In this document: positions 8,548 through 16,126 of the stretch, piece after piece
How the letters are laid out: each line of letters begins with the position of its first letter
How positions within the stretch are numbered: position 1 is the stretch's first letter
Origin: Betaproteobacteria bacterium
Lineage (GTDB): Bacteria > Pseudomonadota > Gammaproteobacteria > Burkholderiales > Usitatibacteraceae
Length of the DNA: 64,000 nucleotides
Direction of reading: 5' to 3'
NCBI GenBank assembly: GCA_016709665.1
Contig: JADJMI010000004.1
Span: 124,001 to 188,000 of the forward strand
The notes under the pieces: model-generated
The model's input: only the letters and a program-made list of their open reading frames with translations
What the model was told of the DNA's origin: nothing
The model's database searches: none
Translations under genes and position numbers: made by a program

Positions 8548-10392
8548 ATGCGCTGGATTCTAACCCCGATGCGATTCCCGCTCGCCCTCGCCCTTGCCGC
8601 CGGCCTGTTCGCGACCGGCCTGCCGGCCGCGGCGGCCAACCACGACACGGTCGTGCCCTCGCTGGGCGCCGGCCCGTTCCGCATCGCCTGCTCGAACGTC
8701 GCGCAGGACGCCGCGCTCATCGCCCAATCCGGATCGAACGCGACGGACTTCTGGGAGGGGCGCCCCAAGGACGGCCAGCTGCGCTACATCACGCAGGTGC
8801 TCACCGCGCCGCAGACGGCCGTGCGCGTCGATGTCGCCGTGCCGGACCAATCCTCGATCTATCCGCAGTTCGCCGGCCAGTCCGTCGTGCATGCGGCCAT
8901 CGTGTGCCATCCGACGCCCGCCGCCAACGCGGATCCGGATTACCTCCTGCCCGGAACCGGCGATCGCGTGCCGCGAATGCAACCGGCCGGAAGCCTTCCG
9001 AAGCTGCTGGGCGCGGCCGAGTATTTCGAGACCCTCGGCATGAGGAGCGAGGGAAGGACCGGGATCGCCCCGCTGCCGCTCATCGTGTTTTCGCATGGCC
9101 TGGGCGGCAGCCCGATCAGCCCGGGCTACCTGCAGGCCATGACGGATCTCGCCTCCTTCGGGTTCGTGGTGGGCGCGGTGTTCCACGGCGACCCGCGCTT
9201 CTCGCGCATCCGCATCGAGAACATCGGCGATGTGGCCTTCCTCTTCACCAACTTCGACCAGTTCGTGGAGATGGAGCTGATGCGCCCGCTCTCCCTCAAG
9301 GCCTTCACGGACGAGCTCCTCGTGAATCCGGGCTTCGCGCCCGCCATCGACGCCAACGCCATCGGCGCCTTCGGAGCCAGCATGGGTGGCCAGGCGACGA
9401 TGAACCTGCTGGGCGCGAAGCTCACGACGAGCCTCGGCCTCGCCTGCCGCGAGACGACGCGCGACCCGCGCATCAAGGCCGCCGTCGGCCTCGTTCCCTA
9501 CGCCGGGCAGACTTTCCTGCCTTCATTCTGCGACGACCAGTCCGGCGCCGAGGAAGTGGCACGGCCCTATCTCGCCATCTCCGGCACGGCCGACTCGACC
9601 GCGCCCATCAAGATGGCGGAGCAGGCCCTGCAGCGCTTCCGCGGAACGCGCTACCTGCTGGCACTGGAGGGCGTGGCGCACGAGTTCACGCCGGACATGC
9701 GCGGCGACGTGATGACCTGGACGGTCGCGTTCCTGCACGCGTACGTGGGGGGGCCGCTCGCCGCGTCCGTCACCTCGGGCGATGCGGCCGCGCGAACGGA
9801 CCTCGCCAGGCTTTTCCGGATGGCGGGCGTCGCGGGCGGGCCAGGCGAGGAATTGCGGATCGACGTCCACCAGGGCCCGGCGCTGCGGCGCCACGTCACC
9901 CCGCTCGTCGAGTTCCACCACGACGGCACCGACCGCTACTACCTCGCCCCGGGGGAGGAGCGCGCGGCGCAGGTGGACTCGGGCGCCGCCGGGCCGGGCT
10001 GGGCGCGCACCGGGCTCGTCATCAATGCCGCGTCGCTCGCGAGGCCGCCGCGGCCCGCCGGGCGGCTTCCTTCCGCCGCCGTGCCGGCCTGCGCCTTCCG
10101 CATCGCGATCGCCGACGGGCCGGAGTCCTGGTTCTACACGACGAAGCCCGCGGAATGCGAGGCGGTGAAGAACCAGCCGGGCTGGCGCTACGAGGGCACC
10201 GCCTTCCACGCCGTGCCCGTCGATGCCGCCGGCCGGTGTCCCGCCGGCCAGCGCGTGGTGCATCGCGCGTACAACAACGGCGCGGGGAGCGGCGCGCCGA
10301 ATCACCGCTACACCAGCAGCGATTCGACGCTTCGCGAGATGGTCCGTCGCGGCTGGGCCGACGAGGGCCCGGCGATGTGCGCCTTACCCTGA
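8548..10392 (+). CDS. Secreted alpha/beta hydrolase with C-terminal DUF5648-like domain
   Basis: A 614-residue exported protein with a signal peptide of roughly residues 8-31; a second ATG at 8569 fits equally well as start. The hydrolase domain resembles predicted dienelactone or platelet-activating-factor acetylhydrolase-like enzymes. It shows the oxyanion stretch VFSHGLGG and the nucleophile elbow GASMGG with Ser278, then an Asp near SGTADS and a His in GVAHEF. From about residue 435 the protein switches to a pattern of HDGTDRYYLAPGEE, FYTTKPAECEAV and NHRYTSSDS with paired Cys, which is like DUF5648, a domain found on secreted enzymes. The substrate is unknown. Its end overlaps the convergent kinase gene by 9 bases. 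Confidence 0.82.
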   Translation: MRWILTPMRFPLALALAAGLFATGLPAAAANHDTVVPSLGAGPFRIACSNVAQDAALIAQSGSNATDFWEGRPKDGQLRYITQVLTAPQTAVRVDVAVPDQSSIYPQFAGQSVVHAAIVCHPTPAANADPDYLLPGTGDRVPRMQPAGSLPKLLGAAEYFETLGMRSEGRTGIAPLPLIVFSHGLGGSPISPGYLQAMTDLASFGFVVGAVFHGDPRFSRIRIENIGDVAFLFTNFDQFVEMELMRPLSLKAFTDELLVNPGFAPAIDANAIGAFGASMGGQATMNLLGAKLTTSLGLACRETTRDPRIKAAVGLVPYAGQTFLPSFCDDQSGAEEVARPYLAISGTADSTAPIKMAEQALQRFRGTRYLLALEGVAHEFTPDMRGDVMTWTVAFLHAYVGGPLAASVTSGDAAARTDLARLFRMAGVAGGPGEELRIDVHQGPALRRHVTPLVEFHHDGTDRYYLAPGEERAAQVDSGAAGPGWARTGLVINAASLARPPRPAGRLPSAAVPACAFRIAIADGPESWFYTTKPAECEAVKNQPGWRYEGTAFHAVPVDAAGRCPAGQRVVHRAYNNGAGSGAPNHRYTSSDSTLREMVRRGWADEGPAMCALP

Positions 10393-12534
10393 AGCCGCGC
10401 CCGCCGCGGGCGGCGCGATGCCGCCCGTGCCCCCGCGCGACGCCCACCACTCGGCCGCCATCTCCTCGCGCCAGGGCCGGGCGAGAGCCACTTCCTGCAG
10501 CACCGCGGCCACTTCCATGATCGTCGCGGGCCTCGCCTCGCGATCCTTGGCGAGGCAGCGCACCACCAGCGAATCGAGGAGCGGCGGCACGTCCGGCGCG
10601 CCCGCCTCCGACGGCGGGCGGGCGGGCGTGTTGAGCACCTGGTTCACGAGGTCGTGGTCGCTGCCCGCCTCGAACACGCGCCTGCCCGTGAGCAGGAAGA
10701 AGGCCACGGCGCCGAGGGCGTAGATGTCCGCGCGCGCGTCCGCGTCCGCGGGATTGCGGATGCGCTCGGGCGCCATGTAGAGGGGCGTTCCCAGCATGCG
10801 CGCGAACTGCGTGAGGTCGCGCGTGTGGTCGTTCCCCAACTCCTTCACCAGGCCGAAGTCGAGCACCTTCAGGAAGTCGTGCTGCCCGCCGAGGCGGCAG
10901 ACCATCAGGTTCTGGGGCTTCACGTCGCGGTGCACGAGGCCGCGCTGGTGGGCCTCGTGGAGCGCCCCGCAGGCCTGCCGCAGCAGGTGCGCGGCGCGCG
11001 AGGCGGGCATTCGTCCCTCGCGGGTCACCAGCTCCTCGAGCGTGAGGCCCTCGAGGTACTCCATTGCGTAGTAGAACGTGCCGTCGCGCGTGCGTCCGTA
11101 GTCGTAGATCTCGATGGTGTTCGGGTGGGTGAGGCGGCTGGAGAGCTGCACCTCGCGTTCGAACCGGGTGACCATCTCGTCGCTCGCGAGCGCCGTCTTC
11201 AGCACCTTCACCGCCGTGGGACGCTTCAGGAGCGAGTGATGCGCGAGATAGACGCGGCTGATCCCGCCCTCGCCGATCTCCCGCTCGAGGGTGTACTGGC
11301 CCACGCGCCGCGCTTCCCGCTGCTTGAGTCGCAGGGCCCACAGGCCCGAGGCGAGGGCCGCGAGCACGGCGGCCGCCATGAAGCCCATGAGCAGGCCGAA
11401 CGCCGTCTCGAGGTATCGCAGCGGCGCGTAGGCTTCCGCGGCGTCGATCTCCACCACCACCGCCATGTTCTTGCCCGGCAACCACCGCCAGGCGCCGATG
11501 ACGTCGGCCCCGCGATAGTTGCGGTAGGGGTCGAGGATCGCGCCCTCCCTCGCCCCGCCCGACGCGGCGAGATCGATCGCCTGCTGGGCGAGCTGCGTGC
11601 GAGGCCGGGGCTCGTCGCCTGCCGGCACGAATCCCGCGACGACATCGCCGCCCGGGTCGCGGATCTGCGCCTGCAGGATGCCGTCGCCGTCCGCCGGCAC
11701 GAGTCCGCCGCGGCGCAGGTCGCCGAGGTACCGGCTCTGGGTGAGCATGAACCCCGCCGCATCCATGGCGTAGGACTCGCGCGTCGACTTGGCGAGGTCG
11801 GCCGCGAGCAGCTTCGCGAAGCCGTCCCGGGCACGTCGCCCGAAACCGAGGGCGGCGATGACCCGCCCTTCGGCGTCGCGCATCGGCGAGAGCACCCAGA
11901 CGAGCGGCTCGCGATGGGGCACCTCGCGGGAAGCGCCGACGCGGGCGCTCTCCGCGAACGGGCGCACGAAGACCGTGCGCCCCTCGAAGACCGGGGACAT
12001 CAGGGCCGCGAACTCGCTGCCGGCCACGCTGAGACCGCAGTACTCGTCGTGCAGGGAGGCCAGGATGTCGCCATTGCGGGCGATGAGGTTCATCGCCGCC
12101 ATCTCCTCGAGCTTGAGGAAAGGCGTGATCTCGGCGACGAGCGCATGGCGCCGGGGGGAACGGCAGGCACGGGTGGCGTCCGTGCCTTCGGCGAGGCGCG
12201 CGAGCGCGACCGACTCGGCCTGCACCTGCCCCGTCACCGACCATCGCTCGGCGGCGCGCTTCTTTTCCTCAAACCAGAGCGTGAGGACCTTCGACTCGGA
12301 CTCCAGGTAGGACGAGAGGCCGGCCGCGCGCAGTTCCCGGAGAGAACCCCTGACGTTTTCGTAGGACCACCAGCCGAGGGCCGCCAATGCGACCGCGGCG
12401 ATGGCGACGAGGGCGACGAGGTTCCAGTAGCGCTCCCTCGCCTCCTCCGCCGGCAGGAGCGGCGGCGGGCGCTGGAGCGCCGGGAGGTTGTCGGGGATGG
12501 GACGGAATCCCGTTCCGGGCTCGGGGGCGGCCAT
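10384..12534 (-). CDS. Membrane Ser/Thr protein kinase with N-terminal Cache-like sensor
   Basis: A 716-residue transmembrane kinase. TM1 is at about 37-56 and a long extracytoplasmic region of about 315 residues ends in WRWLPGKNMAVVVEID, typical of double-Cache ligand sensors. TM2 follows at about 375-400. The cytoplasmic Hanks-type kinase has the glycine loop GEGGISRVYLAH, Lys443 in AVKVLK, HRDVKPQN with Asp537, DFG with Asp559, and MAPE; all catalytic residues are present. The sensor-then-kinase order is the reverse of PASTA kinases. The start chosen is the ATG at 12534; an upstream in-frame ATG adds 10 residues. It lies downstream of the porin-cytochrome genes on the same strand, separated by a hairpin. 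Confidence 0.88.
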   Translation of the reverse strand: MAAPEPGTGFRPIPDNLPALQRPPPLLPAEEARERYWNLVALVAIAAVALAALGWWSYENVRGSLRELRAAGLSSYLESESKVLTLWFEEKKRAAERWSVTGQVQAESVALARLAEGTDATRACRSPRRHALVAEITPFLKLEEMAAMNLIARNGDILASLHDEYCGLSVAGSEFAALMSPVFEGRTVFVRPFAESARVGASREVPHREPLVWVLSPMRDAEGRVIAALGFGRRARDGFAKLLAADLAKSTRESYAMDAAGFMLTQSRYLGDLRRGGLVPADGDGILQAQIRDPGGDVVAGFVPAGDEPRPRTQLAQQAIDLAASGGAREGAILDPYRNYRGADVIGAWRWLPGKNMAVVVEIDAAEAYAPLRYLETAFGLLMGFMAAAVLAALASGLWALRLKQREARRVGQYTLEREIGEGGISRVYLAHHSLLKRPTAVKVLKTALASDEMVTRFEREVQLSSRLTHPNTIEIYDYGRTRDGTFYYAMEYLEGLTLEELVTREGRMPASRAAHLLRQACGALHEAHQRGLVHRDVKPQNLMVCRLGGQHDFLKVLDFGLVKELGNDHTRDLTQFARMLGTPLYMAPERIRNPADADARADIYALGAVAFFLLTGRRVFEAGSDHDLVNQVLNTPARPPSEAGAPDVPPLLDSLVVRCLAKDREARPATIMEVAAVLQEVALARPWREEMAAEWWASRGGTGGIAPPAAGAASG

Positions 12535-12586
12535 CGACGCATCATAAGGCCGTTGGCGGCCCATTCCACGCAGGCGCCAATGAAAC

Positions 12587-12608
12587 GGGGCCGACAGGAG
12601 TCGGCCCC
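12587..12608 (-). terminator. Hairpin downstream of porin-cytochrome module 1
   Basis: GGGGCCGAC and GTCGGCCCC form a perfect 9-bp stem with an AGGA loop. On the minus strand it is followed by GTTTCATTGG, a weak T-tract, 55 bases after the barrel gene's stop. It probably ends or attenuates the module 1 transcript before the kinase gene. Confidence 0.55.
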
Positions 12609-12663
12609 GGGTAAGGTTATCGGCGGTGACCTGCCGAATCCGGAGGAACGCCGCGCGGCGCGA

Positions 12664-14901
12664 CTACTTGAAGCGGTAGGTGTAGGAGACGCCGCCGTAG
12701 GTGACGCTCTGCTTTTCCTGCGCGCCGACCGTGGTGTTGTCCGAATAGAGGAACGAATTGCCTTGCCACTGCCACGTCCACTCGTTGAACTCGGTGCGTT
12801 CATAGCCGAGTACCGCCCGGATCGACTGCTTCTTGTCGAGGAGGTACGTGCCCGAAACCTGGAAGCGGATGAGCTTGTACTGCACGTCCGGCAGGCCCCC
12901 GGTCGTCGCCAGGATCAGGGCGTTCGTCGCGGAACCGGACGGGTCGAGCTCCTGCTTGTAGGTGAGGTCGTCCTTGAGGTAGGTCAGGTCGGCATTGACC
13001 AGCAACTTTTCCGACGCCTTGCCCTTGAGGCCGAAACCGAGGGCCGTCGACTTGTCCTCGACGTCGCCGTCGTAGCCGGTCGAGTGCCCCGACAGGTGCC
13101 CGGACTTGCCCCACGAGGCGTAGCCCGTGGCGTTCCAGTTGTCCGACAGGCGGTACGCGCCGTCGAGGCTGAAGGTCTTGAGCTCGGACTGGCGCAGGCC
13201 GTGCTCGCTCGGGCCGGTGAACTTGTCCTTGCCGCTTTCGACGTAGCCCTGCAGGGAGAGCTCGTCCGTCGGGACCCAGGTCGCCATCACCTTGGTCTTG
13301 TCGCGCTGGCGATCCTCGAACATGAACGGGAAGATGCCCGTGCGGTTGTAGATGCAGTTGTTGAAGGCCGGCGAAGGCGGCGGCACGCAGGACGGATCGT
13401 CATTGGCCTCGCGCACGCCGCGGCCCTGCGACAGGCTGACCGGCTTTAGCCAGGGCGAATCGCCCTCGCGGTCGCTGCTGGCGTACTGGATGAAGCCCGT
13501 CAGCGTGTCCGACATGCTGCGGCGCAGCTCGACCCGGTAGCCCTGCTCCTTCGTCTTCTGGCGGATGCCCGACAGGCCCGCGACGGCGCTGGTCTGCGTG
13601 AATTCGCCGTGGTCGACCTTGTCCCAGTCGAATCCGAGCGTCGCCCGGATGTTCCCCGGCAGGAGGTAGCTGCCCTCGATCTTGCTCGCGAGCTTCTCCG
13701 AGGTCGCCGCGCCGTTGGTGAAGCGGGTGGTCTCGCCGCCTTCGATGTTGTAGAGCGCGATCGGCGTCTGGTTGTCCCGCTCCTCGTAGCGCACGTTCGC
13801 GAGGAACGTGAGCTTCGGCAGCGGGCGCGCCGTGAAGCCCGCCTGGGCGATCGTCGTGTCGACCTTGCCGTCGAGGCTGCTCTGGCCGGGCGGGAACTGG
13901 CCGAAGCCCATGCTCGAGAAATCCTCGTTCTGCGTCGCGCGGGTCTTGGCGTACTTGAAGTTGAGGGCCGACGACGGCGAGAAGCGGTACGTGCCGGAGA
14001 GGAAGAACTGGTGCGCCTCGTTGTCCGGCGGCAGCGCGAGCGGCAACTGCATCGTGGTAAGAAGCCTCGCGTCGAACGTCGTCGATGCGCCCGTCGGGTT
14101 GTTGGTCGCCGTGCCCGAATAGGAAGGCGTGATGTTCCCGTTCGAGTTGTTGTAGATGGACCCGTAGTAGCCGGCCGTCACGAGCAGGCCGCCGTTGCTG
14201 TAGCTCACCTTCGCCTCGCCCTGGCGGATCGTGGAGTCGATCGCGTCCGGCGTGAGCCAGAGGGCCCACTGGGAGGAGACGCCGCAGCTGCCGGCGGAAA
14301 CCCAGGTGTTGCTGCAGGCAAAACCCCGGCCAAAAATGCGGGAGCCTTCCTTGTCTTCCGTCTTGAAGCTGGCCTCGAACTTGAAACTGCCGCCGAGCCA
14401 AGCGAAGCCCGACAGGCCGAAGCCCTTGCGCTGCTGCTGGAGGTTGATTTCCTGTCCCGTGCCCGGCGTGGCAAGGCGGGTGAGCGCGGGAGTGGTCGAC
14501 CCGGCACCCTGCATCGCCGAGTTGATGGTACGAGGCTCGTTGCGGATGATCTCGCTGTAGTCCGCGACGAACTTCCAGTCGCCGGGCTTCCTCATCGAGA
14601 AGGCCGCCTCGCGCGTGTCGAGGAACAGGTTGCGGCCTTCGATCGTGGTCCAGATGCCGGAGGCGGCATCGCGATTGCCGTAGAGGAAATCGAGAATTCC
14701 GTACGCGCTGTCCTCGCGCAATCCGTTGTAGAGGCCGAAACGCGCACGGTCCCTGCTGTCGCCGCTCACGACGATTCCGCCGACGCTCACCGAACTGGCC
14801 GGTGGGGAGGCTTCCTGGGCCCGCGCATGGCCGATGGCGCCGAGAACCGCCAGGGCGATCAGGGTTCGGGTGAAGCGAAGGGTGTTCTGGGACGTTTTCA
14901 T
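12664..14901 (-). CDS. MtrB/PioB-family decaheme-associated outer-membrane barrel, module 1
   Basis: A 745-residue outer-membrane porin predicted to sheath the decaheme cytochrome encoded just upstream (14-base gap). The ATG at 14901 is followed by a clear signal peptide (residues 1-28, ending HARAQ). The rest is alternating aromatic/polar beta-strand sequence ending in YRFK, close to the usual barrel C-terminus with terminal Phe. The MtrB/PioB family forms large barrels that wrap MtrA-type cytochromes to carry electrons across the outer membrane. Four cysteines lie in two loop-like regions (FACSNTW...GSCG and PSCVPP...NNCIY), unlike the Cys-free module 2 barrel. Longer readings that continue upstream merely read through the cytochrome gene in another frame. 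Confidence 0.9.
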   Translation of the reverse strand: MKTSQNTLRFTRTLIALAVLGAIGHARAQEASPPASSVSVGGIVVSGDSRDRARFGLYNGLREDSAYGILDFLYGNRDAASGIWTTIEGRNLFLDTREAAFSMRKPGDWKFVADYSEIIRNEPRTINSAMQGAGSTTPALTRLATPGTGQEINLQQQRKGFGLSGFAWLGGSFKFEASFKTEDKEGSRIFGRGFACSNTWVSAGSCGVSSQWALWLTPDAIDSTIRQGEAKVSYSNGGLLVTAGYYGSIYNNSNGNITPSYSGTATNNPTGASTTFDARLLTTMQLPLALPPDNEAHQFFLSGTYRFSPSSALNFKYAKTRATQNEDFSSMGFGQFPPGQSSLDGKVDTTIAQAGFTARPLPKLTFLANVRYEERDNQTPIALYNIEGGETTRFTNGAATSEKLASKIEGSYLLPGNIRATLGFDWDKVDHGEFTQTSAVAGLSGIRQKTKEQGYRVELRRSMSDTLTGFIQYASSDREGDSPWLKPVSLSQGRGVREANDDPSCVPPPSPAFNNCIYNRTGIFPFMFEDRQRDKTKVMATWVPTDELSLQGYVESGKDKFTGPSEHGLRQSELKTFSLDGAYRLSDNWNATGYASWGKSGHLSGHSTGYDGDVEDKSTALGFGLKGKASEKLLVNADLTYLKDDLTYKQELDPSGSATNALILATTGGLPDVQYKLIRFQVSGTYLLDKKQSIRAVLGYERTEFNEWTWQWQGNSFLYSDNTTVGAQEKQSVTYGGVSYTYRFK

Positions 14902-14915
14902 GGTCGGTCGCCCTT

Positions 14916-15854
14916 TCAACGGAGCATGAACTGCGCAGGAGGATTGGTCGGGCTCGGGTTGTTGCCGCCGTGCACCTGCGTGTGGCAGTTGAGGCAACCG
15001 CGACCCTGCGTGATGTTGATGGCGTCCTTGCCGCTGGAGGTGGCAGTGCGCCCGGCCGGATACTGGCCGGTCACCTGGAGCACCTGGCCGCCGTGCGGGG
15101 TGTGGCACGCATGGCAGAGGAACGGCTGGCGCATCTTGAGCAGGCTGTCCGCGACCGTGCCGTGCGGGTTGTGGCAGTTGCCGCAGTCTTCCTGCACGGG
15201 CTCGTGGTTGTGCACGAACGGGCCGCGCTTCTCGGCGTGGCACTGGTAGCACGTCTCGACCGTGGAGTCCTTTTTCACGAGCTTCGGACCGACCGAGCCG
15301 TGGACATTGTGGCAGTCCGCGCAGGAGACCTTGCCTTCGAGGATGGGGTGGCGCGAGGGCCGGTTCAGCTCGGCGCGCTGCGTCTTGTGGCAGGCGAAGC
15401 AGACATCCGGCTGGGTGAGCTTCACCATCACCTTGTCCTTGGCGTGCACGGTATGGCAGGCGGAACAGGCTACGTCGCGCGTCTGGTGGGTGCTGCCTTC
15501 CCAGTGGGAGCGCTTGCTGTCGCTCTTGTGGCAGGCGAGGCAGGTGCCGCTGCTTTCCTCGGCGGACATCGATTTCTTGCCCGGCGACTTCATCGGGGAC
15601 TTGCCCTTCTTGGCGACGTGCTCGGTGGCGTCGCCGTGGCAGGCGGTGCATTCGCCCTTGCTGGCGACGCTTCGGGCACTGCCCTTGGCGCCGTGGATCG
15701 ACTGCGAATAGGTCGCCACCTCGTCCTCGTGGCACTTCACGCAGGTGTCGGCGCCCGGTCCGGCTGCGGCCGCGACCGTCGCGAAGGCGGAAAGGCCGAG
15801 CGTCAGCGCGCCGGCGGCCAGAACCGCATGGAATTTGTACCGAAGGATGTTCAT
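14916..15854 (-). CDS. DmsE/MtrA-family periplasmic decaheme c-type cytochrome, module 1
   Basis: A 312-residue exported multiheme cytochrome. The signal peptide is residues 1-30, ending VAAAAG. Exactly ten CXXCH heme-binding motifs are present, from CVKCH to CLNCH, giving ten covalent hemes along the chain. Length, motif count and partner barrel match MtrA/PioA/MtoA-type cytochromes, which span the outer membrane inside an MtrB barrel. The start at 15854 is preceded by a G-rich ribosome-binding region, and a longer in-frame reading adds 15 residues before the signal peptide. Its own upstream region (15855-16080) holds a CRP/FNR-like palindrome, and the preceding module ends in a terminator, so it is probably transcribed separately. 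Confidence 0.95.
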   Translation of the reverse strand: MNILRYKFHAVLAAGALTLGLSAFATVAAAAGPGADTCVKCHEDEVATYSQSIHGAKGSARSVASKGECTACHGDATEHVAKKGKSPMKSPGKKSMSAEESSGTCLACHKSDSKRSHWEGSTHQTRDVACSACHTVHAKDKVMVKLTQPDVCFACHKTQRAELNRPSRHPILEGKVSCADCHNVHGSVGPKLVKKDSTVETCYQCHAEKRGPFVHNHEPVQEDCGNCHNPHGTVADSLLKMRQPFLCHACHTPHGGQVLQVTGQYPAGRTATSSGKDAINITQGRGCLNCHTQVHGGNNPSPTNPPAQFMLR

Positions 15855-16013
15855 TTTGTTGCCCCCCTGGGTGGTCAGCGGCGTCCTCGGTCCCGGCATA
15901 TTCCCGCGAGCGCCTGTCCGGTGACGCGGGAAATTCCCCGAAACCTCGGGGTTTGCACTGCTTTTGTCCGTTTTCTCGTCCTAGAGAAGTTACCGGCGGC
16001 GGGAATGCAAAAG

Positions 16014-16027
16014 GTGACCAAGGTCAA
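16014..16027 (-). promoter_or_regulatory. CRP/FNR-superfamily-like palindrome upstream of module 1
   Basis: The minus strand reads TTGACCTTGGTCAC, with TGACC and GGTCA as a perfect inverted repeat. A weak -10-like hexamer TAACTT follows at 15992-15987, about 21 bases downstream, as in class II FNR-type promoters. The core TTGACCT(A/T)GGTC also occurs upstream of the pilus-like cluster at 39496-39509. The regulator identity is inferred only. Confidence 0.5.
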
Positions 16028-16080
16028 GAGACTAGAAGGTAGGCGGCGGCGCCGGGAACTCGCCGCAGGATCCGCAAATG

Positions 16081-16109
16081 AAAAGGCCGCGCCCTCGGGC
16101 GCGGCCTTT
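16081..16109 (-). terminator. Rho-independent terminator after module 2
   Basis: GGCCGCGCCC and GGGCGCGGCC form a perfect 10-bp stem with a TC loop, flanked by A and T runs. On the minus strand it is followed by TTTT. It lies 18 bases after the stop of the module 2 barrel gene and separates the two porin-cytochrome modules. Confidence 0.8.
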
Positions 16110-16126
16110 CGGTGAAGCGGCGATGC

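Noticed and set aside
12664..15735. A 1023-residue reading frame appearing to fuse a Cys-poor N-terminal region to the module 1 barrel
   Set aside because: The first 278 residues are simply the decaheme cytochrome gene read in another frame. The barrel has its own ATG and signal peptide at 14901.
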